Source of the DNA: JAHJFW01 sp964595075
GTDB lineage: Bacteria; Patescibacteriota; Patescibacteriia; 2-12-FULL-60-25
Length of the DNA: 64,000 bases
Assembly (NCBI GenBank): GCA_964595075.1
Contig: CAZQNT010000001.1
Location: forward strand, 40,897-104,896
Reading direction: 5' to 3'
This document shows, piece after piece, positions 26,545-35,153 of the stretch. The position numbers and the translations under genes were made by a program. Under the pieces are notes generated by a model, which was not told the origin of the DNA, did not search any database, and worked only from the letters and a program-made list of their open reading frames with translations. Numbering within the stretch: the stretch's first letter is position 1; each line of letters begins with the position of its first letter.

Positions 26545-28443
26545 ATGCGCGATATCGTTCTTGGCAGCCGTCCGGTGGGCGAAAAACATCCTGTCTACAT
26601 AATTGCCGAGATCGGACTAAACCATCGCGGCAAGTTTGACGAGGCGATAAAACTTATTGATGCGGCGATCGATGCCGGATGTGATTGCGTTAAATTTCAA
26701 AAGCGATCGTTGAAAGATTTGTATCCCCAGAACGTTCTTAAGAATCCGGAAAGACAGGAGCATCCGATTCAGTATTTGTTGGAACATATAGTCTCCTCCG
26801 AACTGTCAGAGGAAGACATGAGGAAGCTTCACGCCCACACGGTTTCGAAAGGAGTTGATTTTTCTTGTACTCCTTGGGATCTTGAAAGCATGAATTTTTT
26901 GAAAGAGCTTGACTTGCCTTTTTTTAAGATCGGATCTCCGGACATGACGAATCTTCCACTTATTAGAGAAACCGCGAAAAACGGCAAGCCATTGATTATT
27001 TCAACCGGAATGTCGTTCACGACTGAGATTTGGGAAGTTATCGATTTTTTGAACGGACTCGGAGTTCCTTTCGTGATGCTTCACTGCAATAGCGCCTACC
27101 CTGCACCGCTGCACGATATCAATCTAAACTTTCTTCGCGCTCTTCAGGAGAAAACCCCATATCCGATAGGTTATTCAGGACACGATCAGAGCATTGGAAT
27201 CGCCGTCGCGGCTGTCGCTTTGGGCGCGCGCGTTATCGAAAAACATATCAGTTTGGACAAGACACAACCCGGGCCGGATCAGAAAGCCAGTTTGGAACCG
27301 TGCGAGTTTGCCGAGATGGTTAAAAATATTCGCCAGACCGAAACGGCTTTGGGTGATTTTGCGCGTTTTCCTTCAAGGGGAGAATTCTTAAATCGCGAAC
27401 ATTTATCAAAATCCATCGTAGCGGCTCGTGATTTAAAAAAAGGTGAAAAGCTGGCGTTGTCCGATTTGGAAATACGCAGTCCCGGGAAGGGGGTCAGTCC
27501 TTTGAAGCTTGATTTTTTTCTAGGAAAGACGCTTTTTGCAAGAGATATAGATATCGGCGAGTGTATCAAGGAGTCGGACGTGCTTACGGAGCAGAACGAA
27601 CATATTATTACGAAAGATATAAAGAGACACTGGGGCGTGGTTGCCCGTATGTGCGATATAGATTCGTTAATGCATTGCGAGTCGCCGTATGTCGAGGTCC
27701 ATTTGAGCGACAAGGACGTGCATAACGACGTGGTGAATGACAGAAAGTACGATCGAGATTTGGTCGTGCACGCGCCGGAATACGACGGCGATCTGTTGCT
27801 GGACATTTCCAGCCTTGATGAACGCATCCGTCAGCAGTCGGTCGCTTTCATGAATAAGACTCTCGAACACGGTCGACATCTTAAATCGATTTTCAAGAAC
27901 GGGGATCAACAAGTTAAGTTCGTGGTACATCCGGGCGGTATGGATATGAATGCGCCGCTTTTGAAATACGTTGATCGTTTGTACGATAAGTTGCTGCAGT
28001 CGCTCCGCGAGCTGAACACGGACGGATTCGAACTATTGGTTGAAAACATGCCTGCATGTCCATGGTATTTCGGGGGCCAATGGTTTCACGCGTCTTTTAT
28101 GGATGCCGGTGAGATAGCGGATTTTTCAAAGCGTTCAGGTTTCGGAATAGTATTCGATACGTCTCACGCAGGGTTGTTTTGTAATTATTATAAGAAGGAT
28201 CTGCATGAGTATGCGGAAAAGATTCTTCCAGTGACGAAATATATACACGTTTCCGATGCCGCCGGGTTTGGTGGAGAGGGTTTGCAAATAGGGGACGGGA
28301 GCATCGATTTTAATAAGTTGCTTCCAAAGTTGATAGAGAGCGGTTATTGGATATTGCCTGAAATTTGGCAGGGCCATAAGTTTGGCGGGGAGGGATTTTT
28401 GAAAGCCGTTGAAAGTTTGAAAAATATTCATCCTGAATTTTAA
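26545..28443 (+). CDS. NeuB-type sialic/nonulosonic acid synthase fused to SAF and a TIM-barrel isomerase-like domain
   Basis: 632 residues in three parts. Residues 1-245 are a NeuB synthase barrel: 'YIIAEIGLNHRGKFDEA', 'CDCVKFQKR', 'FKIGSPDMTN', 'LHCNSAYPAP' and 'IGYSGHDQSIGIAVAAVALGARVIEKH'. Residues ~285-348 are a SAF (antifreeze-like) domain that normally closes NeuB. Residues ~358-632 are an AP-endonuclease-2/xylose-isomerase-like barrel with 'FVVHPGGMDMN', 'LLVENMPACPW', 'IVFDTSHAGLF', 'KYIHVSDAAGFGGEGLQIGDG' and 'ILPEIWQGHK', i.e. plausible metal ligands. NeuB condenses PEP with a hexosamine; the C-terminal domain may make or trim the substrate. It is followed after 5 nt by an aminotransferase. 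Confidence 0.85.
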   Translation: MRDIVLGSRPVGEKHPVYIIAEIGLNHRGKFDEAIKLIDAAIDAGCDCVKFQKRSLKDLYPQNVLKNPERQEHPIQYLLEHIVSSELSEEDMRKLHAHTVSKGVDFSCTPWDLESMNFLKELDLPFFKIGSPDMTNLPLIRETAKNGKPLIISTGMSFTTEIWEVIDFLNGLGVPFVMLHCNSAYPAPLHDINLNFLRALQEKTPYPIGYSGHDQSIGIAVAAVALGARVIEKHISLDKTQPGPDQKASLEPCEFAEMVKNIRQTETALGDFARFPSRGEFLNREHLSKSIVAARDLKKGEKLALSDLEIRSPGKGVSPLKLDFFLGKTLFARDIDIGECIKESDVLTEQNEHIITKDIKRHWGVVARMCDIDSLMHCESPYVEVHLSDKDVHNDVVNDRKYDRDLVVHAPEYDGDLLLDISSLDERIRQQSVAFMNKTLEHGRHLKSIFKNGDQQVKFVVHPGGMDMNAPLLKYVDRLYDKLLQSLRELNTDGFELLVENMPACPWYFGGQWFHASFMDAGEIADFSKRSGFGIVFDTSHAGLFCNYYKKDLHEYAEKILPVTKYIHVSDAAGFGGEGLQIGDGSIDFNKLLPKLIESGYWILPEIWQGHKFGGEGFLKAVESLKNIHPEF

Positions 28444-28448
28444 TCATT

Positions 28449-29735
28449 ATGCCACGTTCATTGAAGCGATCGCTCGAGATTCTGGAAAGAGCGAAGTCGG
28501 TGATTCCTCGCGCCGCGCAAACGCTAAGCAAGGCGCCGGATCAATTCGTGCGCGGAGTTTCTCCATTTGCCATCGATAGGGGATCGGGAAGTACCGTGTG
28601 GGATGTGGACGGCAATGAATATCTGGACACTACGTGTTCTTTGGGGGCTATTTCGCTTGGGTACGGACATCCGGTAGTGGAAGAAGCTGTAAGAAAACAG
28701 CGTGAAAAAGGAACGATTTTCGGATTACCGAACGAATTGGAAGCCGCGCTTGCCGAAAAGATCAGATCTTGGATTCCGTTTGCAGAGATGTCGCGATTCG
28801 GATTGAACGGTTCGGACGTAACCGCCGCCTCCATTCGCGTGTCCCGTGCGTATACTGGCCGCGATCACGTGGCGAAATGCGGATACCACGGTTGGCAGGA
28901 TTGGACGATCGCGACAAATGCGATGAGGAGTAAAGGCGTTCCGCAGGCAGTAAAAGATCTGACTCACGAATTTACTTATAACCGCCTGGATACGCTGGAA
29001 GCGATATTTTCGGATTTTTCAGGGAAGATAGCCGCAGTGATTTTGGAGCCGATGGACGCAGTGGCTCCGCTGCCGGATTTTTTGAAGGGCGTCCGCGATC
29101 TCGCCGCCAAGAACGGAGCCGTTTTGATTTTTGATGAGTTGGTTACTGGTTTTCGATTTGCGCGCGGGGGTGCGGCGGAGTATTTCGGGGTTCAACCGGA
29201 TCTTGCTTGTTACGGAAAGGCGATCAGCAACGGCGAAACTCTTTCGGTTCTCGTTGGGAAAAAAGAAATAATGTCGTCCTTGGATGACGTGTTTTTTTCT
29301 TTTACATACGCAGGGTATCTTCCGAGCGTTGCAGCTGCACTGGCGGTAATGGATTTTATGGAAAAGAACGACGTATGCGGACATTTTTGGAAGGCGGGAA
29401 CACTGTTGAAGGATGGGATGCATAAGCTCGTTGAACGCGAGAATTTGCCACTTACCGTACACGGCTCCAGTCCACATCCGATTTTATCTTTCAAAAGCAA
29501 GGACGGAGTGGATAATTTGGAATTAAAAACCTATTTCTTACAAGAGACAGCAAAAACCGGAATACTATCCAACGCTAAACATTTCGTAAGTTATGCTCAC
29601 GAGATGTCGGATATTGAAAAAATACTTGAAAAATATGGAGAGATTTTCAAGCTAATGTCAGACGCTTTGACAAAGGGCGATTTGATTTCCAGATTGGAAG
29701 GTCCGATCGTCGCAGCTCGCTACGTTCGTTCCTAG
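28449..29735 (+). CDS. Class III PLP aminotransferase, HemL-like, sugar-pathway type
   Basis: 428 residues resembling glutamate-1-semialdehyde aminomutase: 'DVDGNEYLDTTCSLGAISLGYGHP' at the N-terminus, 'FGLNGSDVTAASIRVSRAYTGRD', 'IFDELVTGFRFARGG' (the PLP-ring Asp) and 'LACYGKAISNGE' carrying the Schiff-base Lys. No haem pathway is in sight. Close to NeuB and SpsF-like genes it more likely transaminates a keto-sugar or keto-acid, as in spore-coat and nonulosonate clusters. Its 3' end overlaps the convergent HAD gene by 4 nt. Confidence 0.8.
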   Translation: MPRSLKRSLEILERAKSVIPRAAQTLSKAPDQFVRGVSPFAIDRGSGSTVWDVDGNEYLDTTCSLGAISLGYGHPVVEEAVRKQREKGTIFGLPNELEAALAEKIRSWIPFAEMSRFGLNGSDVTAASIRVSRAYTGRDHVAKCGYHGWQDWTIATNAMRSKGVPQAVKDLTHEFTYNRLDTLEAIFSDFSGKIAAVILEPMDAVAPLPDFLKGVRDLAAKNGAVLIFDELVTGFRFARGGAAEYFGVQPDLACYGKAISNGETLSVLVGKKEIMSSLDDVFFSFTYAGYLPSVAAALAVMDFMEKNDVCGHFWKAGTLLKDGMHKLVERENLPLTVHGSSPHPILSFKSKDGVDNLELKTYFLQETAKTGILSNAKHFVSYAHEMSDIEKILEKYGEIFKLMSDALTKGDLISRLEGPIVAARYVRS

Positions 29736-30355
29736 AGAAGTTTTATTTTGCGAAGATCGGCGATCAATTTGTTCGGAGTCGTTGAATGAAGTGTTCGCAT
29801 ACCTATCTTTTTGGCGGCAATGAGATTCGATTTCGTGTCGTCTATAAAAAGCGTTTCTTTCGGTTTTGATCCAAGCTTGCGAAGCGCCAAGTGAAACATT
29901 TCCGGTTCAGGTTTAAGACGGCTCTCGCGGTTTGAAAAAAACATGGCGTGGAATTTTTTGCGAAGCTCGTGCGTTTTTATAATATGGCGCATCATTTCTT
30001 CCGTAAGGTTTGACAATAGCGCTACCTTGAATCGTGATTTGAGTTTTTTTGGAATCGCCAGAATATCCGGGTAAGGTTTGTATGATGCGAGATAGGCGTC
30101 GTTCATTTCACTTGCGGTGAATCCTTTTAGATTGTATTCCTTGAAAACGTTTTTCCAGAATTGATTTGACGTGATTTTTCCACGGTAATAATCGTTTTGT
30201 ATTCCGTGCTTGTTAATACGATCGATCATGGCGTCAACGTCTTCGCCCGTCGCCTTTAGAAGCCGTTTTGAAGAAAACAGTTCACCCGGAGAACAAAATA
30301 CGCCAGCCCAATCAAAGATTATGGTAGTTATTTTTTGTTTCATATCATGAAACAT
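29732..30355 (-). CDS. HAD-IA family hydrolase
   Basis: 207 residues. Motif I is 'IIFDWAGVF': the nucleophile Asp is present, but the second Asp of DxD is Ala, as in YihX/epoxide-hydrolase-N-like HADs that carry Gly or Asn there. Motif II is 'ALLSNLT', motif III Lys is in 'RLKPEPEMF', motif IV is 'LFIDDTKSN'. All but the second Asp are standard. It is probably a phosphatase for a small sugar phosphate; loss of the acid/base Asp may alter or slow turnover. Confidence 0.75.
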   Translation of the reverse strand: MFHDMKQKITTIIFDWAGVFCSPGELFSSKRLLKATGEDVDAMIDRINKHGIQNDYYRGKITSNQFWKNVFKEYNLKGFTASEMNDAYLASYKPYPDILAIPKKLKSRFKVALLSNLTEEMMRHIIKTHELRKKFHAMFFSNRESRLKPEPEMFHLALRKLGSKPKETLFIDDTKSNLIAAKKIGMRTLHSTTPNKLIADLRKIKLL

Positions 30356-30372
30356 ATTTTAGCATACGATCC

Positions 30373-30401
30373 TTGAAACGTGTCGAAATGTCTGCTAATG
30401 T
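30373..30401 (+). promoter_or_regulatory. Promoter for the 30416 SDR
   Basis: TTGAAA (30373-30378), 17-nt spacer, TAATGT (30396-30401). The ATG at 30416 is 14 nt further on, with AGGTGG just ahead of it acting as SD. Confidence 0.5.
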
Positions 30402-30415
30402 CCGAATAGGTGGAT

Positions 30416-31252
30416 ATGAATGGACAACAAACGGATTTTTTTAATCGGATGTTCGGTTTGAACGGTCGCGTGGCGATCGTGACCGGAGGAAACGGTCGTC
30501 TTGGAACCGAATTCGTTCGATCACTCGCAGACGCCGGAGCGCGCGTTGCTGTTTTCGATATTTCAGAAACGAATGAGACTCTAACAGAATTGGCAAAAAC
30601 AAAAACCATAACGTTTCATAAAGTCGATATTACTGACGAGAAAGCCGTTTGCGACGGCTTCGCCTCCGTCCGCGATCTGTGGGGCGTACCTACTATTTTG
30701 GTGAATAACGCCGGCTGGAAGGCGTCGCCGAACGCGCGAGGTCAAGGCGGCGTTTCGTTTGAAAAATATCCTATTGATGTTTGGGAAGATGTGTTTCGGA
30801 TAAACACGACGGCCGCCGCAATTTGTTCTAAGGTTTGCGGCGGGATGCTGATAGGAGCCGGAGTTCCCGGCGTTATTGTAAACATAGCTTCCGTTTATGC
30901 GACGATAGCGCCGGATCAGCGGATCTACGAATATCGTCGTGAAAAAGGTTTGCCGGTTTTTATAAAGGACGCTTCATACAGCGCGTCAAAGGCGGCGTTG
31001 GTCGCGTTTACGCGCGATCTCGCCGTTCAATGGGCGCCGCATAATATTCGAGTTGTTGCAATTTCTCCCGGCGGAGTTCTGCATGACGGAAGCGACGAAG
31101 AATTCGTCAAGCGGTACGCATCACGCGTGCCGCTTGGTCGCATGGCGAGAACCGAGGATCTTTGCGGCGCTCTTATATTTTTGGTTTCCGATGCAGCATC
31201 GTATATAACCGGAACGAACATGCTTGTAGACGGCGGGATGAGTTGTTGGTAA
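30416..31252 (+). CDS. Classical SDR oxidoreductase (FabG-like)
   Basis: About 278 residues. 'VAIVTGGNGRLGTEFVRSL' is the NAD(P) loop, 'VNNAGWKAS' the NNAG motif, 'VNIASVYATIAP' carries the catalytic Ser, and 'YSASKAAL' the YxxxK. 'ISPGGVLHDG' and C-terminal 'GTNMLVDGGMSCW' complete the fold. It has a ~20-residue insertion between Ser and Tyr motifs ('RIYEYRREKGLPVFIKDA'). Its role in sugar metabolism is inferred from context only. ATG 30416 is chosen over GTG 30410 for the SD spacing. Confidence 0.8.
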   Translation: MNGQQTDFFNRMFGLNGRVAIVTGGNGRLGTEFVRSLADAGARVAVFDISETNETLTELAKTKTITFHKVDITDEKAVCDGFASVRDLWGVPTILVNNAGWKASPNARGQGGVSFEKYPIDVWEDVFRINTTAAAICSKVCGGMLIGAGVPGVIVNIASVYATIAPDQRIYEYRREKGLPVFIKDASYSASKAALVAFTRDLAVQWAPHNIRVVAISPGGVLHDGSDEEFVKRYASRVPLGRMARTEDLCGALIFLVSDAASYITGTNMLVDGGMSCW

Positions 31253-31285
31253 AAAAAGAAAAACCCCGCGGCTGTTGGCGCGGGG
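31251..31285 (-). terminator. Intrinsic terminator of the APH-like kinase gene
   Basis: Stem CCCCGCG / CGCGGGG (31264-31270 and 31279-31285). Read on the minus strand it runs into a T-rich tract of about 13 nt (31263-31251), which overlaps the stop of the convergent SDR. Confidence 0.85.
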
Positions 31286-31291
31286 AGGGGA

Positions 31292-32353
31292 TTAGAGCAG
31301 CTTTCCCATCTCTTCCACTTCGTCCAGAAAGGAGACGAAGCGTTCGATTTGCTCTATCGAGACTTTTGACGAGAGCAGGTTCTGCGGATATTCGACCAGA
31401 ATGACCGCGCCGATTTTACGCAATAGTATTTCCTGCATGAATACTGGTAGCGTTTTTCGGTCCACGCTGCCGTATGCGGAAAGGAACGCTTCGAGTCCGA
31501 TCGGAAGCGACCGTTGCCACGGGATCCCTTCGGTTTCAGCCTGCGAAACGACGTATTGCCTCACGAGACGATGGCATGCGTTCCCGATGTCCAGTCCTGT
31601 TGTGCCGATGCAGACGTTGCCGAAGTCGATGATCGCCGGTGCTGCGCCTTCACGCATTATGAGATTTTGCGGATGCAGGTCGGCGTGGACAAGCTGCGTG
31701 TCCAGCGTTGCTGTTCCACGATTTTTTTCTGCGAAGTCCGCTTGCTGGAAAAGCAGCGACCATAGCCGTTCCCGATTGCTCTCGACCAGATCCGCGACGT
31801 CGCTTCCTTGAATTGCGAGCAGGGCGTCGTCCCATTCTTGCGCATCGATCGAGCCGTATGACTTTTGCGGGAATGAGTCCGCGTCTTCGTATTCGCGCAG
31901 TGTCTCATGCAGTCCGCGAATTGCTACAGCCGCATCGCGGAGCTCCGACTCCGTACCGCAAAAATGGTTGCCCTCGATGAAGGGGCTGCATTGCCACAAG
32001 CCGGCGTTTTCATCGTGGAGATCCGGATCGTTGTATACGCACGGGACGTAGAAACCGTCTCTGCCTGACAAGTGATTCATCAGGCGTCCGATTCGATGCA
32101 GTTCCGTACGAGTCGTTCTGTCTTTGCACAGCCGCAGCAGAACGGAGTACTTTCCACGTTCCGGCGACTCGCGATCGATCCTGTAGTTCTCGCTTAGGAG
32201 GCCTTCCTCTATGCGTACGATCGATACGACGCGATCGTCCGCGCCTGCCGCTAGAATGCGTCTGCAGATCATGTCCAGTTTCGAGGCGGATTCCTCGCTC
32301 CGCAGCGGCTGGGTGTTGATTTTCCAGTTACTGTGTACATTTGCAAGGAACAT
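31292..32353 (-). CDS. Aminoglycoside-phosphotransferase-like (APH/choline kinase fold) small-molecule kinase
   Basis: About 353 residues. The N-lobe includes 'LLSENYRI' and 'YSVLLRL', the C-lobe has the catalytic loop 'VHADLHPQNL' and the Mg-binding 'IIDFGNVCIG' (DFG-like). The family phosphorylates sugars, amino alcohols or aminoglycosides; here a sugar or sugar-lipid substrate is plausible, not resistance. The ATG at 32353 lies exactly 6 nt after the -10 box, so the mRNA may be leaderless; the longer 32368 start would lie upstream of transcription. Codon use is G/C-rich at third positions, and the gene has its own terminator. Confidence 0.75.
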   Translation of the reverse strand: MFLANVHSNWKINTQPLRSEESASKLDMICRRILAAGADDRVVSIVRIEEGLLSENYRIDRESPERGKYSVLLRLCKDRTTRTELHRIGRLMNHLSGRDGFYVPCVYNDPDLHDENAGLWQCSPFIEGNHFCGTESELRDAAVAIRGLHETLREYEDADSFPQKSYGSIDAQEWDDALLAIQGSDVADLVESNRERLWSLLFQQADFAEKNRGTATLDTQLVHADLHPQNLIMREGAAPAIIDFGNVCIGTTGLDIGNACHRLVRQYVVSQAETEGIPWQRSLPIGLEAFLSAYGSVDRKTLPVFMQEILLRKIGAVILVEYPQNLLSSKVSIEQIERFVSFLDEVEEMGKLL

Positions 32354-32359
32354 AAAATG

Positions 32360-32388
32360 AACATACATACAAATGTCTGTTTAGTCAA
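32360..32388 (-). promoter_or_regulatory. Promoter of the APH-like kinase gene, probably leaderless
   Basis: Minus strand: TTGACT (32388-32383), 17-nt spacer, TATGTT (32365-32360), 6 nt, then ATG at 32353. The expected transcription start coincides with the A of the start codon. Confidence 0.6.
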
Positions 32389-32410
32389 TGACGGGCATCC
32401 CCGAACGGAA

Positions 32411-32439
32411 TTGACAATTTCGATTAATTCTCCTAACGT
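32411..32439 (+). promoter_or_regulatory. Promoter of the TPP-E1 fusion gene
   Basis: TTGACA (32411-32416), 17-nt spacer, TAACGT (32434-32439). The same -10-like TAACGT follows TTGACA at 35074 and 37694. A leader of ~45 nt contains GGAGGG at 32477-32482. Confidence 0.6.
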
Positions 32440-32488
32440 CGATACAGGTCTTTTGACAGATCGGTTTCTTCTACACGGAGGGCTGTGA

Positions 32489-34462
32489 GTGATGATGAAC
32501 GAATATGATTTGCTCCGCGCGTACCGGAACATGCTCCTCATCCGTGTGGTGGAGGAGCGCATCGCGGAGAGGTACGACGAGAACAGAATGAAGTGTCCTA
32601 CACACCTGTCCATCGGGCAGGAGGCGGTGGCTGTCGGCGTCATGGCGCACTTGACGGACCAGGACGTGATCTTCTCGACGCACCGTTGCCATGCGCACTA
32701 CCTTGCCAAGGGCGGGGACGTGAAGCGCATGATTGCGGAGATGTACGGGAAGGAAACGGGATGCGCGCGCGGACGAGGCGGCTCCATGCACCTCATCGAC
32801 TTGCAGCGCGGCATGTACGGTTCGTCCGCAATCGTCGGCGGATCAATGCCTTTGCCGCTCGGCGCCGCGCTCGCGTTTCAGCTTCGCGGCGAGGAGAATG
32901 TCGGCGTCGCTTTCTTCGGAGACGCCGGAGTCGAGCCCGGCGTGTTTCACGAGTGCATGAACTTCGCGGCGCTTCGAAAGTTGCCCGTGCTGTTCGTGTG
33001 CGAGAACAACGACTACTCCACCATGACCCGACGACACGAACGGCAGTGCGTTCCGATCGCGGAACGCGCGGCCGGATACGGCATTCCGGGAGTTCGCGTG
33101 AACGGCAACGATGTGCAAGCGGTGCACGAAGCAGCGAGGATCGCTTTGAAACGCGCGCGAACCGGTTTGGGCCCGACCCTCATCGAGGCGACGACCTATC
33201 GCTGGCGCGAGCACGTGGAACACAACAAGGGCATCATGTCCCGTCCAGCCGAGGAACTTCAATACTGGATGGCTCGGTGTCCACTCAAGCGGTGTGAGAA
33301 GGATCTGGCCGTACTGGGCATTTTCGGGGAAATCATCGATGAAATGCGTCTCGATGTCCGACACGAGGTGGATGAGGCGTTCCTGTTCGCGGAGGATAGT
33401 CCGTTTCCTTCGAAGGCGAACCTTCTCGAGGGCGTTGGTGACGAGGTCGAGGAAGTCTCGGAACCGTCGCCCACCACCGAAGGCAGGCAGCTCTCCATGA
33501 CAGAGGCCGTTGCGGAGGCGACGGTTCAGGCCATGGAGGCAGATCCGAACGTTTTCGTATTCGGACTTCACGTAACGGATCCGAACGGAGTGTTCGGCAC
33601 GACCAAGCCGGCTTTCGATCGATTCGGCGCAAGCCGCGTCTTCGAAACGCCGATCTCCGAGGCCACGCTCACCGGAGTCGCGGGCGGAGCCGCAATGCTC
33701 GGAATGAGGCCGCTTCACGTTCATGCGCGGAACGATTTCTTGCTCCTTTGCCTTGACCAGCTGGGCAACCAGTTGTCGAAGTGGTGCTACATGTCGGGCG
33801 GTCAGATCAACGTACCGGTCGTGATTCGCGCCATCGTTGGGCGGTCACGGGGTCAGGGGTGCCAGCACTCGCAGAGCCTGCAATCCCTGTTCGCGCACTT
33901 CCCTGGGGTGCATGTCGTAGCGCCTTCAAACGCATACGATGCAAAGGGCTTGCTTACCACGGCACTAACCGGAAACTGCCCTGTAGTGTTCCTCGAACAC
34001 CGTCTTTGCCACCCGCTTCGCAACGCGGTTCCGACAGCATCCTACCGTCTGCCGATCGGCAAGGCGCGAGTCGTTCGCGAAGGCAAGGACGTTACCATCG
34101 TCGCATTGCTACAAATGGTGTACGAGGCGGAGCGTGCGGCGAGGATGCTCGCCGAAATGGGCGTCAGCGCCGAAGTGATCGACCTTCGATCAATTCGACC
34201 GTGGGACAAGCAAGCGGTGTGCGCGTCCGTTCGAAAGACCGGGCGGCTCATCGTGGCCGAACGCGAGTTCCACAGTCTCAAAGCGGCGCCTGTCCGTATC
34301 GGTTTGCCGGCGTGCCCGACGCCTATGACCGAACCTCTCGAGAACGCCTACTACCCGAACTCAAGCGAGATCGTGACGTGGGCTCTCATGCTGAATGGCC
34401 GCGAAGTCCCACTCGACTTGGCGGACGACTTCGCCACCAAGTCGATCGCGGGGCCTTTCTAG
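32489..34462 (+). CDS. Fused thiamine-pyrophosphate-dependent dehydrogenase E1 alpha-beta
   Basis: 657 residues. Residues 1-320 match E1-alpha: 'THLSIGQEAVAVGV', 'FSTHRCHAHYLAKGG', 'GCARGRGGSMHL' and the TPP motif 'FFGDAGVEPGVFHE' ending 'CENNDYS'. Residues ~335-657 match E1-beta: 'SMTEAVAEATVQAME', 'ETPISEATLTGVAGGAAMLG' with the catalytic Glu, 'VVIRAIVGRSRGQGCQHSQS' and 'VIDLRSIRPWD'. In pyruvate/acetoin-type complexes these are two proteins. No E2 or E3 gene is in the window, so it more likely transfers a two-carbon or acyl unit onto a sugar precursor. GTG 32489 or ATG 32492 with SD GGAGGG. G/C-rich codons; own promoter and terminator. Confidence 0.85.
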   Translation: MMMNEYDLLRAYRNMLLIRVVEERIAERYDENRMKCPTHLSIGQEAVAVGVMAHLTDQDVIFSTHRCHAHYLAKGGDVKRMIAEMYGKETGCARGRGGSMHLIDLQRGMYGSSAIVGGSMPLPLGAALAFQLRGEENVGVAFFGDAGVEPGVFHECMNFAALRKLPVLFVCENNDYSTMTRRHERQCVPIAERAAGYGIPGVRVNGNDVQAVHEAARIALKRARTGLGPTLIEATTYRWREHVEHNKGIMSRPAEELQYWMARCPLKRCEKDLAVLGIFGEIIDEMRLDVRHEVDEAFLFAEDSPFPSKANLLEGVGDEVEEVSEPSPTTEGRQLSMTEAVAEATVQAMEADPNVFVFGLHVTDPNGVFGTTKPAFDRFGASRVFETPISEATLTGVAGGAAMLGMRPLHVHARNDFLLLCLDQLGNQLSKWCYMSGGQINVPVVIRAIVGRSRGQGCQHSQSLQSLFAHFPGVHVVAPSNAYDAKGLLTTALTGNCPVVFLEHRLCHPLRNAVPTASYRLPIGKARVVREGKDVTIVALLQMVYEAERAARMLAEMGVSAEVIDLRSIRPWDKQAVCASVRKTGRLIVAEREFHSLKAAPVRIGLPACPTPMTEPLENAYYPNSSEIVTWALMLNGREVPLDLADDFATKSIAGPF

Positions 34463-34475
34463 CGCCAACTCAACT

Positions 34476-34505
34476 AGCTCTCGGATTTGATTCCGGGGGC
34501 TTTTT
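34476..34505 (+). terminator. Intrinsic terminator after the TPP-E1 fusion
   Basis: A 10-bp stem with two G-U pairs (34476-34485 with 34492-34501), 6-nt loop, followed by five T. Confidence 0.8.
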
Positions 34506-34508
34506 CAT

Positions 34509-34537
34509 TTGACGGGAGTACCGTTTTTGTTCAGTAT
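34509..34537 (+). promoter_or_regulatory. Promoter of the GmhB-like gene, probably leaderless
   Basis: TTGACG (34509-34514), 17-nt spacer, CAGTAT (34532-34537), then 6 nt to the ATG at 34544. No SD is present. Confidence 0.5.
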
Positions 34538-34543
34538 ACCAGT

Positions 34544-35077
34544 ATGAATATAAGCGCAGTGTTTCTTGATCGAGAGGGTGTAATAACCCCAAAACTCGAG
34601 AGAGGGGAGTACTTGCTTCATCAAGAAGATGTTCGTTTGGCAGAGGGAGTCGTTAACGGACTTCGTCGGCTAAACGAGTTGGGCATCCCGATGTTTATCG
34701 TATCGAATCAAAGTTGTGTTCATAGAGGAATGATCACGATGGAGGACGCAATCGCGATCCATCAAAAAGTGTTGCGACTTATCTCCGAACACGGAATCGT
34801 GATCAGCGACAGTCGTATATGCCCGCATGTAGATTCGGACGACTGCGATTGCAGAAAGCCGAAACCCGGGATGATTCTTGATCTTTGTTCGGAGCATGGG
34901 ATTGATCCAACGCGTACCGTTATGGTCGGCGATTCTCTGACTGACATGCAGGCAGGAGTACGTTCCGATGGAGTTTTGCAGATTTACATCGGTACACCAA
35001 AAAGTGAGCTCGGTGATACCCCGTGCGTTCCAACGCTTGATGCGGCTGTTGAGAAGATACTGTCCTGCATTTCTTGA
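34544..35077 (+). CDS. GmhB-like HAD phosphatase (heptose bisphosphate phosphatase family)
   Basis: 177 residues from ATG 34544. Motif I reads 'VFLDREGVI' (D9 nucleophile; the usual second Asp is Glu11), motif II 'FIVSNQS', and the zinc loop 'CPHVD...CDCRKPKPGM' near residues 93-111 supplies the Cys/His ligands typical of GmhB. Motif IV 'MVGDSLTDM' is intact. GmhB removes the C7 phosphate of D-glycero-D-manno-heptose 1,7-bisphosphate. GmhA-like and HldE-like genes 3.5-6 kb downstream complete that pathway. Codon use is like the AT-richer genes, unlike its two neighbours. Confidence 0.8.
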   Translation: MNISAVFLDREGVITPKLERGEYLLHQEDVRLAEGVVNGLRRLNELGIPMFIVSNQSCVHRGMITMEDAIAIHQKVLRLISEHGIVISDSRICPHVDSDDCDCRKPKPGMILDLCSEHGIDPTRTVMVGDSLTDMQAGVRSDGVLQIYIGTPKSELGDTPCVPTLDAAVEKILSCIS

Positions 35078-35102
35078 CAAAACGCGTTTTTTTTCATAAC
35101 GT
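35074..35102 (+). promoter_or_regulatory. Promoter of the radical SAM gene at 35154
   Basis: TTGACA (35074-35079, overlapping the stop of the upstream gene), 17-nt T-rich spacer, TAACGT (35097-35102). Confidence 0.55.
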
Positions 35103-35153
35103 CTTTTTGCTCTCGGTCCATGGTGGATCGTTTGTAGAAAGGCGTTCTTTTAA

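Noticed and set aside
28449..29735. Haem biosynthesis aminomutase (hemL)
   Set aside because: Only fold similarity; no other haem gene is present and the context is nonulosonate-like sugar synthesis.
31292..32353. Aminoglycoside resistance kinase
   Set aside because: The fold is shared by many sugar and choline kinases; the locus is polysaccharide synthesis with no other resistance gene.
32843..33724. 293-residue antisense open frame opposite the TPP-E1 gene
   Set aside because: Shadow of a G/C-rich gene; composition is Arg/His-rich with no family likeness.
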